DNA of 20,540 bases from CAMLHU01 sp031393795 (GTDB lineage: Bacteria; Gemmatimonadota; Gemmatimonadetes; Gemmatimonadales; GWC2-71-9): the NCBI GenBank assembly GCA_031393795.1, contig JANMWE010000261.1, positions 1-20,540 on the forward strand, in the 5' to 3' direction. Numbering within the stretch: position 1 is the stretch's first letter; each line of letters starts with the position of its first letter. A program made the translations under genes and the position numbers. Below, piece by piece: positions 1 to 7,040 of the stretch. The notes beneath the pieces were generated by a model, which saw only the letters and a list, made by a program, of their open reading frames with translations, was not told the origin of the DNA and did no database searches.

Positions 1-722
1 TCCACGGCGGTCACCCGGCCGGACCGCTTGGCGAGGTGCATCGCGAAGGAACCGTGATAGGCGAAGCAGTCGAGCGCGGTCCCTCCTTCGCGAGCCAGCG
101 CACCAGCGATGACGCGGTTGTCCCGCTGGTCGAGGAACGCCCCCGTCTTCTGCCCGCTCCAGGGCGCCGCCAGGAACTTGACCGACCCCTCGCGCACCTC
201 GACGGTCTCGGGCACGGCACCGTGCACCAGCTCGATCCCTTCGTCGAGTCCTTCGTGCTTCCGGACGCTGGCATCGTTCCGGAGCAGGATCCCGTCGGGC
301 TTCAGCACGTCGACCAGCGCCGCGATGATGTCGTCGCGCATCGTCTCGAGGCCGGCCGAGAGGAGCTGCACCACCAGCCAACGGTCGTAGAGGTCGACCA
401 CCAGCGACGGGAGCCCGTCCCCTTCGCCGTGGACCACGCGGTACGCCGTGGCGTCGATCCCGTCGCGACGGGCCAGACAGGAGGTGATCCGCTCCCGCCA
501 CCACTCCCCATCCACTTTGCGCTTGGTCGGCTCGATCAGCCGCAGTCGGATCTCCGACTTCGGGCTCCAGAGCGCCTGACCCAGGAACTTGCCGCGGCGG
601 TCCTCCACGTGGACGACCCCCGGCAACTCGGCCTCGCCGAGTACGTCGGTGCGGTAGATCCAGGGATGGCCCTCCACCCAGCGGGCGGCGCCCTTCGGGG
701 AGATACGGATCGTTGTAGCCAT
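1..722 (-). CDS. rlmI: RlmI-type class I SAM-dependent rRNA methyltransferase (5' part, cut by window edge)
   Basis: The first 240 residues are present; the C-terminal part lies outside the window. The N-terminus (ISPKGAARWVEGHPWIYRTD) has the look of the PUA-like RNA-binding domain of the COG1092 family. It is followed by the middle domain (HGEGDGLPSLVVDLYDRWLV) and by the signature GQKTGAFLDQRDNR, which precedes the SAM-binding strand (ALDCFAYHGSFA). In this family RlmI makes m5C at position 1962 of 23S rRNA in the cytoplasm; the exact target base here is inferred, not shown. The ATG at 722 is chosen because the family alignment begins there. No clear Shine-Dalgarno or -10 box is seen, because a heptamer array begins 9 bases upstream. 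The gene is divergent from thiE. Confidence 0.85.
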   Translation of the reverse strand, partial: MATTIRISPKGAARWVEGHPWIYRTDVLGEAELPGVVHVEDRRGKFLGQALWSPKSEIRLRLIEPTKRKVDGEWWRERITSCLARRDGIDATAYRVVHGEGDGLPSLVVDLYDRWLVVQLLSAGLETMRDDIIAALVDVLKPDGILLRNDASVRKHEGLDEGIELVHGAVPETVEVREGSVKFLAAPWSGQKTGAFLDQRDNRVIAGALAREGGTALDCFAYHGSFAMHLAKRSGRVTAV

Positions 723-730
723 GGCGAGCG

Positions 731-819
731 GTGTTGCGTGTTGAGTTTTGCGTGTTGTGGGTCGTGTCGTGGGCTTGAGGCTGGTCGCACCTCAACACCC
801 AACACACAACACCCAGCAC
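731..819. repeat. Paired heptamer array (inverted repeat, word GTGTTGN)
   Basis: The left arm, 731-758, is four consecutive heptamers of form GTGTTGN (the third is GTTTTGC), followed by two decayed units to 772. The right arm, 792-819, read on the minus strand, is again four heptamers in phase (one is GTGCTGG). The arms can pair heptamer to heptamer around a loop of about 33 bases. The element fills most of the 112-base gap between two divergent genes, so it is not a simple transcription terminator. Confidence 0.8.
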
Positions 820-834
820 CATAGATTCCCCGCC

Positions 835-1437
835 ATGAATCTAGCCGAATCTCTCCGTCTGATGCTCATCCTCGACATCCCCCTCCTCGGCCACCGCGAC
901 CCTGTGGCCACGGCCGTCTCGGCCGTGAATGGTGGCGTCACCAGCGTGCAGCTCCGGTGGAAGGAAGGCGCGGACCGCGAAGTCGTCGCACTCGCCCGCG
1001 AGTTGAGGCGTGCGCTCACGGTCCCGGTCTTCCTGAATGACCGGCTCGACATCGCGCTCGCGGCCGGATGCGCCGGCGTGCACCTGGGCAGCGACGACCT
1101 TCCGATCGCACTGGCGCGGAAGATCGCGCCCCCGGGGTTCACCATCGGCGCGAGCGTGGGGGACGAGAAGGAGGCCGCCGCGACCGCCGGGGCGGACTAC
1201 GTCGGCATCGGCCCCTGGCGCACCACGGCCACGAAAGCAGATGCCGGCGCCGCGCTCGGCGCCGAGGGGGTGCGGCGACTCCTGGCGATGGTGAAGGTCC
1301 CAGCGGTGGTGATCGGAGGGGTGCGGCCCGACGATATCGCGGAGATCCTGAAGCTCTGTGCGGCGGGAGTGGCGGTGGCGGGGGGGATCCTGACGGCGAC
1401 GGATCCGGAGGGGGCCGCGCGGCTGTATGCCCAGTGA
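835..1437 (+). CDS. thiE: Thiamine-phosphate synthase ThiE
   Basis: This enzyme couples HMP-pyrophosphate and the thiazole phosphate to give thiamine monophosphate, a cytoplasmic step of vitamin B1 synthesis. The 200-residue TIM-barrel has the usual family length. Visible motifs are VQLRWK (residues 38-43), FLNDRLDIAL (67-75), GVHLGSDD (81-88), DYVGIGPW with TTATK (121-134, substrate phosphate and pyrophosphate region) and the phosphate-binding VIGGV (159-163). The common GxSxH motif is here GASVGD, so the usual His is replaced. ATG 835 is chosen because upstream codons read through the heptamer array. A -10-like TAGATT at 822-827 lies 7 bases before it, so the mRNA may be leaderless. No other thiamine gene is in the window, and no TPP riboswitch was seen in the short upstream gap. 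Confidence 0.92.
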   Translation: MNLAESLRLMLILDIPLLGHRDPVATAVSAVNGGVTSVQLRWKEGADREVVALARELRRALTVPVFLNDRLDIALAAGCAGVHLGSDDLPIALARKIAPPGFTIGASVGDEKEAAATAGADYVGIGPWRTTATKADAGAALGAEGVRRLLAMVKVPAVVIGGVRPDDIAEILKLCAAGVAVAGGILTATDPEGAARLYAQ

Positions 1438-1560
1438 CGAGTGAGGAGTGCAAGAGACGAGTCGGCGTGCGAGCGAGAAAGGGCAAAGGGGCACCGGTCG
1501 GCGCCCCTTTCTGCTTGCTCGCTTTCTCGCCCACTCGCCCCTTGCACTCTCATCTCGTTC
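1436..1560. terminator. Convergent hairpin between thiE and mltG, bidirectional terminator candidate
   Basis: The core stem AAAGGGGC (1485-1492) pairs perfectly with GCCCCTTT (1503-1510) around a 10-base loop. Outer imperfect complementarity extends through GCGAGCGAGAAAG (1469-1481) against 1517-1530, and on to about 1436 and 1560. Part of the left arm is heptamer-like (GACGAGT, GAGGAGT, then GACGAGT again at 1456). The thiE stop (1435-1437) and the mltG stop (1550-1552) both lie at or inside the ends of the element. The T-tracts are short, so efficiency as a Rho-independent terminator is uncertain. Confidence 0.6.
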
Positions 1561-2536
1561 CTCGAATCCGTCGAATAGCCCGCAGATGCTCCCCGTACGT
1601 CGAGGTGAACACGTGATGCCCCCCCGTATCCGCCACGAAATAGAGATAGGGCACCGACGCCGGGAATACCGCCGCGCGGATGCTCGCGAGCCCGGGAGAA
1701 TTCACCGGACCCGGGGGCAGTCCGGAGATCAGGTAGGTGTTGTAGGGTGAGCGGATCGTATAGTCCTTGAGGTAGAGCCGCTTCCTCCGATGCCCGTGCT
1801 TCAGCATGTAGGCGTACTGCACCGTCGGGTCGGCCTGGAGCGGCATTCCCAGGCGGATCCGGTTGTCGTACACCGCCGCGATGATCGGGCGCTCCGCATC
1901 GACCCGTGCCTCCCCCTCCACGATGCTCGCCAGGATGATCACCTGGCGGCGGTCGAGTCTCCGGTCCGTGAGCTCGAGGCCCCACGCCGGGTCCCAGCTC
2001 GCCACGAACTGCTCGGCCATCAGCTTCACGAGCTCGCGCGCGGTGGTGGTGACCGGGATCGTGTAGGTCTCGGGAAGGAGATATCCCTCGAGGTCCTTGC
2101 CGTCGATGCCGAGCGAACGGATCAGCCCGGTGTCGCGCGCGGCGGCGAGGAAGGAGTCGGCGGGGAGGCCGAGCTGCCGTACCGCCTCCGCCGCCACCTC
2201 GGGGAGGGTGAGCCCTTCGGGGGAGGTAAAGCGCCGCAGCGCGACCCGCCCGTCGCGGAGCGCCGTGAGGAGCGCCCACGCCGATTGGCCCTGGGGAAGT
2301 TCGTACGTCCCCGCCTGTGTGCTCCGCTGGACCCCGCGCACCTTGGCGAGGATACGGAACCAGAGAGGGTGGCTCACCAGGTCATGGGCGACGAGGGTGT
2401 CGGTCACCTGATGGAAGTTCGCCCCGGCGGGTACGACGATCCGCACCCGCGGTGCCGTTGGCGATGGGCCCGCGCATCCCGCGAGCGCCAGCACGATCCC
2501 CCAGCGCCCCAGCGCCCCAGCGCCCCAGCGCTTCAC
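1550..2536 (-). CDS. mltG: Endolytic murein transglycosylase MltG (YceG)
   Basis: MltG cleaves nascent peptidoglycan glycan strands in the periplasm and influences strand length. The predicted protein has 328 residues with a LysM-like region early (VRIVVPAGANFHQVTDTL), then EGYLLPETYTI (about 150-160), the catalytic-Glu motif ASIVEGEA (catalytic Glu expected at residue 207) and QADPTVQYA (235-242), ending in SGLPPGPVNSPG (271-282). The start is GTG 2536, which overlaps the ruvX stop as GTGA and so implies translational coupling. The N-terminus ends in LALAGC (Cys 21), a lipobox-like sequence, whereas family members usually keep a transmembrane anchor; this protein may be a lipoprotein. Residues 3-12 are encoded by four copies of an 8-mer. 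Third gene of a rho-ruvX-mltG order. Confidence 0.9.
   Translation of the reverse strand: MKRWGAGALGRWGIVLALAGCAGPSPTAPRVRIVVPAGANFHQVTDTLVAHDLVSHPLWFRILAKVRGVQRSTQAGTYELPQGQSAWALLTALRDGRVALRRFTSPEGLTLPEVAAEAVRQLGLPADSFLAAARDTGLIRSLGIDGKDLEGYLLPETYTIPVTTTARELVKLMAEQFVASWDPAWGLELTDRRLDRRQVIILASIVEGEARVDAERPIIAAVYDNRIRLGMPLQADPTVQYAYMLKHGHRRKRLYLKDYTIRSPYNTYLISGLPPGPVNSPGLASIRAAVFPASVPYLYFVADTGGHHVFTSTYGEHLRAIRRIRGTR
2499..2530. repeat. Four perfect tandem copies of an 8-mer inside the mltG start region
   Basis: The unit is CCCCAGCG on the plus strand (CGCTGGGG in the coding direction), repeated exactly four times immediately after the GTG-AAG start of mltG. Since 8 is not a multiple of 3, gain or loss of one unit would shift the reading frame of nearly the whole protein. 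Confidence 0.9.
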
Positions 2537-2973
2537 TGGTGCCGCCGCATATCCAGGAATCCCTGCAACAGGATGCTCGCGGCAAGCGCATCGACATCCT
2601 CCTTCCGCCCCCGGGTCGATCCTCCCTGTTCCTGGATTGCGCGGAGCGCACGGACCGTCGTCATCCGCTCGTCGATCAACTCGACCGGAAGGGCGCTCCG
2701 CTCGCCGACGGCGGCGGCGAGCTCGCGCGCGGCCAAGGCGGAAGCGGTCTCGAGGCCTTCGAGGTTGATCGGGAGCCCCACGACTATCCCTGCTGCCTCG
2801 GCCACGGCCACGAGTTCGAGGAAACGGAGCATGGGAAAACGTTTCCCCGCCCGGCGCGTGAGCGTCTCGAGCGGGGAAGCGAGCATCTGGGTCTCGTCGG
2901 ACCGCGCCACCCCGAAACGGATCTCCCCCCAGTCGAGGGCGAGGATACGGCCGGTGCGTGGTATGGTGGCCAT
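2533..2973 (-). CDS. ruvX: RuvX/YqgF family nuclease (pre-16S rRNA processing; Holliday-junction-resolvase fold)
   Basis: The 146-residue protein has the usual length for YqgF. The RNase H-fold acidic motifs are present: ALDWGEIRFGVA (Asp 14), IVVGLPINLEG (63-73), ELIDERMTT (98-106, Asp 101) and the final KEDVDALAA (Asp 128). In E. coli the protein is linked to maturation of the 16S rRNA 5' end; a Holliday-junction role has also been proposed for the family. The ATG at 2973 begins directly upstream of the conserved first strand. The stop overlaps the mltG start (GTGA). A hairpin separates it from rho upstream, so it may have its own promoter or depend on read-through. Confidence 0.9.
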   Translation of the reverse strand: MATIPRTGRILALDWGEIRFGVARSDETQMLASPLETLTRRAGKRFPMLRFLELVAVAEAAGIVVGLPINLEGLETASALAARELAAAVGERSALPVELIDERMTTVRALRAIQEQGGSTRGRKEDVDALAASILLQGFLDMRRHQ

Positions 2974-2999
2974 CGGTGATGTGCCTGGGGCCTAGGAAA

Positions 3000-3058
3000 T
3001 GGGGAGGCGGGTCCGGGGACTCCGTCGGTTGCACGGACTCCCATGGCCCCCCTCCCCA
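3000..3058 (-). terminator. Nested hairpin downstream of rho
   Basis: The outer stem TGGGGAGG (3000-3007) pairs with CCTCCCCA (3051-3058). An inner stem pairs GGGACTCCGT (3016-3025) with about 3033-3042, with one mismatch. It lies 8 bases past the rho stop and before ruvX. There is no good U-tract, so it could be a Rho-independent terminator of weak type, a 3'-end stabiliser or a partial attenuator. Confidence 0.5.
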
Positions 3059-3065
3059 GGTCCCT

Positions 3066-4313
3066 TCACTGCGCCATCGTGGCGAAGAACTCCTTGTTGT
3101 TCTTCGTCCGCTTGATCCGCTCCAGGAGGAACTCCATCGCCTCGACCGGCGGGAGGTCGGCCAGGAAGTTGCGGAGCAAGTAGGTCCGGGCCAGGGCGTC
3201 CTTGTCCATCAGGAGCTCTTCCTTGCGGGTGCCCGACTTCTGCACATCGATGGCGGGCCAGATGCGCCGGTCGGCCAGACGGCGGTCGAGCACGAGCTCC
3301 ATGTTGCCGGTGCCCTTGAACTCCTCGAAGATCACCTCGTCCATCCGGCTTCCGGTGTCGATGAGCGCGGTGGCGATGATGGTGAGCGACCCGCCCCCTT
3401 CGATGTTGCGCGCCGCGCCAAAGAAACGCTTCGGTTTCTGGAGCGCATTGGCGTCGACACCACCCGAGAGGATCTTGCCCGAGTGCGGCACCACCACGTT
3501 GTGCGCGCGCGCCAGGCGGGTGATGGAGTCGAGCAGGATGATCACATCTCGTCCATGCTCCACCAGCCGCTTCGCCTTCTCGATGACCATGTCGGCCACC
3601 TGCACGTGACGGTCGGCCGGCTCGTCAAAGGTCGACGAGATCACCTCGGCCTTCACGTTCTCCTGCATGTCGGTCACTTCCTCGGGGCGCTCGTCGATCA
3701 GCAGCACGATGAGCGTGCACTCCGGGTGATTCTCGGCGATCGAGTTGGCGAGCTTCTGCAGCAGGATCGTCTTGCCGGCCTTGGGCGGTGCGACGATCAG
3801 GCCGCGCTGGCCCTTGCCGATCGGCGAGAGGAGGTCCACCACCCGCATCGAGAGGTCGGGCGTTTTCCGCTCGAGCCTGATCTTCTCGTCGGGGTAGCGC
3901 GGCCGGAGGTTGTCGAAGGCGATCCGGTGCTTGGTCTTCTCGGGCTCTTCGTAGTTGACGCTCTCGACCTTGAGCAGCGCGAGGTAGCGCTCCCCTTCCT
4001 TCGGGGGGCGCACCTGACCCATCACCGTGTCGCCGGTGCGGAGGTCGAACCGCTTGATCTGGCTGGGGGAGACGTAGATGTCGTCGGGACCGTACAGGTA
4101 GTTCCAGTCCTGACTGCGCAGGAAGCCGTAGCCTTCCGGGAGGATCTCAAGGACCCCTTCACCGCGGATCACCGTTTCCTGGTCGAGCAGCGCCTGCTCG
4201 ATCCGGAAGATCAGGTCCTGTTTCCGGAGCCCCGAGTAGTTCGTGATGCTCAGCTGTTCGGCAAGCGCGTGCAGCTCGGCGACCGACTTCTGCTTCAGTT
4301 CGGCGATATCCAC
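3066..4313 (-). CDS. rho: Transcription termination factor Rho
   Basis: Rho is the hexameric RNA-dependent ATPase that ends transcription of untranslated RNA. With a GTG start at 4313 the protein has 415 residues, close to the usual length. In order: the N-terminal helical domain (IAELKQKSVAELHALAEQL), the cold-shock-like RNA-binding domain (GEGVLEILPEGYGFLR, 51-66), Walker A APPKAGKT (175-182), Walker B VIILLDSITRL (257-267) and the C-terminal LERIKRTKNNKEFFATM. The frame is open up to an ATG at 4535, giving a proline-rich extension. GTG 4313 is preferred because it begins at the conserved domain, has GGGAG about 10 bases upstream, and a sigma70-like promoter lies between the two candidate starts. 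A leader of about 150 bases would leave room for the autogenous control known for rho in other bacteria. Confidence 0.93.
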   Translation of the reverse strand: MDIAELKQKSVAELHALAEQLSITNYSGLRKQDLIFRIEQALLDQETVIRGEGVLEILPEGYGFLRSQDWNYLYGPDDIYVSPSQIKRFDLRTGDTVMGQVRPPKEGERYLALLKVESVNYEEPEKTKHRIAFDNLRPRYPDEKIRLERKTPDLSMRVVDLLSPIGKGQRGLIVAPPKAGKTILLQKLANSIAENHPECTLIVLLIDERPEEVTDMQENVKAEVISSTFDEPADRHVQVADMVIEKAKRLVEHGRDVIILLDSITRLARAHNVVVPHSGKILSGGVDANALQKPKRFFGAARNIEGGGSLTIIATALIDTGSRMDEVIFEEFKGTGNMELVLDRRLADRRIWPAIDVQKSGTRKEELLMDKDALARTYLLRNFLADLPPVEAMEFLLERIKRTKNNKEFFATMAQ

Positions 4314-4472
4314 GGGCGTGGGACTCCCGGTGGGGAGGGGCTCCGGCACGGGGCCGGCGGGATCCTGGCGAGGACGGGGCTGTCGAGGGGTCGTGATACG
4401 GGAACGGTGTGCGCCTGGGGGCGCTCGGACCGACGAAGATGTGATCGGGAGATGGTGCGCGGGTAGAGCTGT

Positions 4473-4502
4473 AAGGTAGGGGCCCGGGCCCGGGGGCGTC
4501 AA
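4473..4502 (-). promoter_or_regulatory. Candidate sigma70-type promoter of rho
   Basis: On the minus strand TTGACG (4497-4502) is followed after 18 bases by TACCTT (4473-4478). The spacer is almost pure G/C. Transcription would begin near 4466, giving a leader of roughly 150 bases before GTG 4313. Confidence 0.45.
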
Positions 4503-4570
4503 GAGCCCAAAAACCCTTGCGTAAGTCGCTGTCATTTACGACTTTAGAGAACCTTGGCCAAGCATCCCTG

Positions 4571-4849
4571 ATGCCCCTGCAACCGGCCCGGAAGGTCGTT
4601 CAAGACCCTCCTCCGCCCATCGAGCGGGATTTCCCCCCGCTTCTGGCCGCCGGTGTCGACATCCCCGTCCGCGTCATCGCCCGCCTCTCCGAGGATGGGG
4701 TGTGGCGCGGACGGATCATTTTCGGGGGGCACCAGGGTGACGTGGTCACGGCGGAGATCCTCTGCGCGGCAAGCGAGGCCGACCTCTGGGCCGCGGCCCG
4801 GGGGCTCGGCCCGCATCACCTCCGCAGCCTGTTCCAGTCCCTCACCTGA
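4571..4849 (+). CDS. Small protein of unknown function
   Basis: I do not recognise this 92-residue protein. It has a proline-rich start (DPPPPIERDFPP), a probably beta-rich middle (IPVRVIARLSEDGVWRGRII) and a helical end (ASEADLWAAARG, HLRSLFQSL). There is no signal peptide or membrane segment. The ATG at 4571 is chosen over an in-frame TTG at 4517 because the upstream part overlaps the presumed rho regulatory region; there is no convincing Shine-Dalgarno for either. It is divergent from rho and lies 5 bases upstream of the DHp-like gene, so the two probably form one transcript and may share a pathway. Coding is supported by an open frame in a gap otherwise without genes and by tight spacing with the next gene; function is unknown. 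Confidence 0.55.
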   Translation: MPLQPARKVVQDPPPPIERDFPPLLAAGVDIPVRVIARLSEDGVWRGRIIFGGHQGDVVTAEILCAASEADLWAAARGLGPHHLRSLFQSLT

Positions 4850-4854
4850 CCTGA

Positions 4855-5043
4855 ATGACCGACGACACCGCTGAGCGCTACCGAAAATTCCGCCATGACA
4901 TCGCCAACCCCTTGGCGGCGCTCCTGGCCGAGGTCCAGCTCCTCCTCCTCAACGCCGAAAAGATCGACCCCGAGACGGTGTCCAGTCTCAAAGAGGTCGA
5001 ACGCTTGGCGCTCCGGATGCGCGAACTCCTGAAGACCGCGTGA
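4855..5043 (+). CDS. DHp-only (HisKA-like) small protein
   Basis: The 62-residue protein consists almost entirely of what looks like the dimerisation/phosphoacceptor helix pair of a histidine kinase. The H-box-like segment is FRHDIANPLAALLAEVQ with His 14, matching the HDxxNPL pattern. A second helix follows (PETVSSLKEVERLALRMREL). There is no HATPase_c domain, no sensor and no membrane segment, and the next gene downstream is unrelated and on the other strand. Complete histidine kinases are several times longer. It could be a phosphotransfer or dimerisation partner (compare Spo0B, which uses a DHp-like four-helix bundle), or a decayed kinase. It begins 5 bases after the stop of the preceding gene with no Shine-Dalgarno, suggesting reinitiation. 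The domain reading rests on the motif alone. Confidence 0.65.
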   Translation: MTDDTAERYRKFRHDIANPLAALLAEVQLLLLNAEKIDPETVSSLKEVERLALRMRELLKTA

Positions 5044-5081
5044 CCTTCCGCCGAGTCTCCGTGACGCGGCGTGCCCGAGTG

Positions 5082-5098
5082 CCGGGGCGGTGCCCCGG
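5082..5098. terminator. GC-rich hairpin between convergent genes
   Basis: CCGGGGC (5082-5088) pairs with GCCCCGG (5092-5098) around the loop GGT; flanking GAG/CTC can extend it. It lies in the 108-base gap between the DHp-like gene and the end of the RDD-SpoIIM gene. No U-tract is present on either side, so termination is only suggested by position. Confidence 0.4.
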
Positions 5099-5151
5099 GC
5101 CTCGTCCGAGCAACCGGACCCCTGCGTGGATCTGGCCGGGACGGGCGGCGC

Positions 5152-6909
5152 TCAGGGCGCGTCGATCGTCGACGCCCACCGGGCGCCGTTGACGAGGTAG
5201 AGGACGAGGAATACCGCGCTCGCCGCAGCCAGGCCCGCGCGGTAGGTGAAGCTCGCCCCCGTGGCCGAGGCGAGCCCTTCGATCGTTCCCGCGATCGCCA
5301 GCAGCACCACCACGAATCCGAGCATCCGCAGCGACACTCTCCCTTCCTGCATCAGGGCGTCGCTCCGCGTCAGGTCGCCCGGGGACCAGAGCGCGCGTCC
5401 CAGCCGGAATCCGGCGGCGCTGGCGACGCAGATCGCGAACAGCTCGAGGACGCCGTGGCCGAGGATGAAGGAGCCGAGGTACCACCCGGCCCCGACGTTC
5501 ACGAAGTGCCCGAAGATCGCGCCGAGGGAGAGCCCGTTGGAGCCGAGCAGGATGAGCGCCCCGACCCCGAGCAGGAGCCCGCCGGCGAAGCAGTTGAACG
5601 CCACCCCGATGTTGTGCGTCATCAGGAACCCCGCGAGCGCGGGTGCTTCCTTCGCCTCGGCCTCGACGTAGGTCAGTCCCTCCTCGAGGCGCCGGTGCGC
5701 GGAGGAGGCGCGCTCGAGCATCACGGGGGGGATCACCTCTTCCGCGAGCGCGGGGCGCTCGCGAAGGGTGGCGTAGCCGGCCACGCTCGTGGCCACGAGG
5801 AGGGCGACCGCCAACCCCACCAGGCGCCACGAGCGAACGACCGCCGCCGGCGCCTCCCGAAGGAGGATGGGGCCGAGTCGCGACCAGGGCCGTTCATTCC
5901 GGCGGTAGAGCGCGTTGTGGCCGGCGGCGGCCAGCCGCTCGACCCGCGCGAGGAGCGCTGCGGGCGCCCGGTAGGTCCGGAGCCGCGCGAGGTCGGCCGC
6001 CACCTCGCGGTAGCGGGCGGCGAAATCGGGAAGCTGATCTGCCGAGAAGGAGTCGAGGCCACGGCGAGCGGCCAGGTCGGCGAGCGTGGCGAAGCGCTGC
6101 CACCGCTCCTCCTGCCGGGCGGCGAGGCGGAGTGCTGCCATCTCACCGACCGTGCCGCCCCGGCCGGCGGCGCGTCGTTCCTGCTCCTCCTGGTGCAGCC
6201 ATTTGAGGAACTCGAGTGAGTCCTTGGGACGGTCGGGGAAGCGTGATGCGAACCGGCTGGCGAGCCCCGCCGCGAGCCGCATGGCCGGCTCGAACTCGAG
6301 TCCCTCGGTGCGCGCGACGAACTCGCCGAGCACTTCGTACTCGTCCGGCGTGAGCCGGGCCGTCAGCGACGGTGTCGCCAGGGCGACGTTCCGGCGCACC
6401 ACCACGGACGCCACGCGTCCGGCCGCCGGCTCCGGGGCGTCACGCACCACGAGCGTGCCCGCGACCATGTCGCCGAGCCGCTTCGCTTGGGGGTGGAAGA
6501 AGATCGCGAGTATTCCGGCGATGTACGGCGGCGGGAGGGAGAAATCAGCGACCCGGACCACGTTGCGGAGGGCCGCCGCCTCGAACCCGACCGGGCGCCC
6601 GTCGTTGAGTACGACCCGCAGCCCCAGCCACCGCTTGCCGGGGGTGTGCCCCTGCCACCACGCCTCGAAGCCGGTGAAGTAGCCCCAGATGAGAAGGAAC
6701 CCCCCCAGCACCTGCACCAGGTCTCCTCCGGGGATGATGTCGCTGATGGTGCCGAGTCCGATGAGCAGGAGGAGGAGGAGGGCGTGGTCCACGATGGCCG
6801 CCATCGCGCGCGACCCGAGCCCCGCGACTTCGTAGCGGAGCGTGACGTGTTCGGGGGTCTCCACCTCGTGCCGAGGCCGGAGGTCAACAGGCGAATAGCC
6901 GGCGGTCAT
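5152..6909 (-). CDS. RDD domain - SpoIIM (DUF95) fusion membrane protein
   Basis: The 585-residue protein has two recognisable membrane domains joined by a long charged helical linker. Residues about 25-170 are an RDD domain: LGSRAMAAIVDHALL (first R and D), then GHTPGKRWLGLRVV, then KRLGDMVAGTLVV (second D). Residues about 180-340 are soluble and Arg/Glu-rich. Residues about 360-575 look like SpoIIM (stage II sporulation M, DUF95): several hydrophobic segments with MTHNIGVAFNCFAGG and GHGVLELFAI. In many genomes RDD and SpoIIM are separate genes beside MoxR and DUF58; here they are one polypeptide divergent from such an operon, which suggests a shared membrane process. The molecular role is unknown, and sporulation itself is not implied. 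ATG 6909 is the first start of the frame. A promoter with TSS at the ATG is possible. Confidence 0.85.
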   Translation of the reverse strand: MTAGYSPVDLRPRHEVETPEHVTLRYEVAGLGSRAMAAIVDHALLLLLLIGLGTISDIIPGGDLVQVLGGFLLIWGYFTGFEAWWQGHTPGKRWLGLRVVLNDGRPVGFEAAALRNVVRVADFSLPPPYIAGILAIFFHPQAKRLGDMVAGTLVVRDAPEPAAGRVASVVVRRNVALATPSLTARLTPDEYEVLGEFVARTEGLEFEPAMRLAAGLASRFASRFPDRPKDSLEFLKWLHQEEQERRAAGRGGTVGEMAALRLAARQEERWQRFATLADLAARRGLDSFSADQLPDFAARYREVAADLARLRTYRAPAALLARVERLAAAGHNALYRRNERPWSRLGPILLREAPAAVVRSWRLVGLAVALLVATSVAGYATLRERPALAEEVIPPVMLERASSAHRRLEEGLTYVEAEAKEAPALAGFLMTHNIGVAFNCFAGGLLLGVGALILLGSNGLSLGAIFGHFVNVGAGWYLGSFILGHGVLELFAICVASAAGFRLGRALWSPGDLTRSDALMQEGRVSLRMLGFVVVLLAIAGTIEGLASATGASFTYRAGLAAASAVFLVLYLVNGARWASTIDAP

Positions 6910-6915
6910 TGGGTC

Positions 6916-6944
6916 AAATCAGTCCTGCCGGCGTCACGGCGCAA
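6916..6944 (-). promoter_or_regulatory. Possible leaderless promoter of the RDD-SpoIIM gene
   Basis: On the minus strand TTGCGC (6939-6944), a 17-base spacer and TGATTT (6916-6921) are followed by exactly six bases and then ATG 6909. The -10 box matches consensus poorly; spacing is the main support. Confidence 0.25.
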
Positions 6945-7040
6945 CCCCCTTGCGAGCCCTTCGCAGACCTGCGAACGTCCCTCCCCCGGGTCCCGTTCGC
7001 GGCCCGCCCCCCGCCCACGCCTCGCCTCCGGAGTGTCCGC

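Noticed and set aside
36..824. 262-codon plus-strand frame at the window start
   Set aside because: Opposite the methyltransferase, whose minus-strand translation shows clear family motifs.
2958..4466. 502-codon open frame on the plus strand opposite rho
   Set aside because: It is the complement of the rho gene; its translation is rich in Asp, His, Leu and Val without any recognisable domain, as expected for antisense frames in GC-rich DNA.
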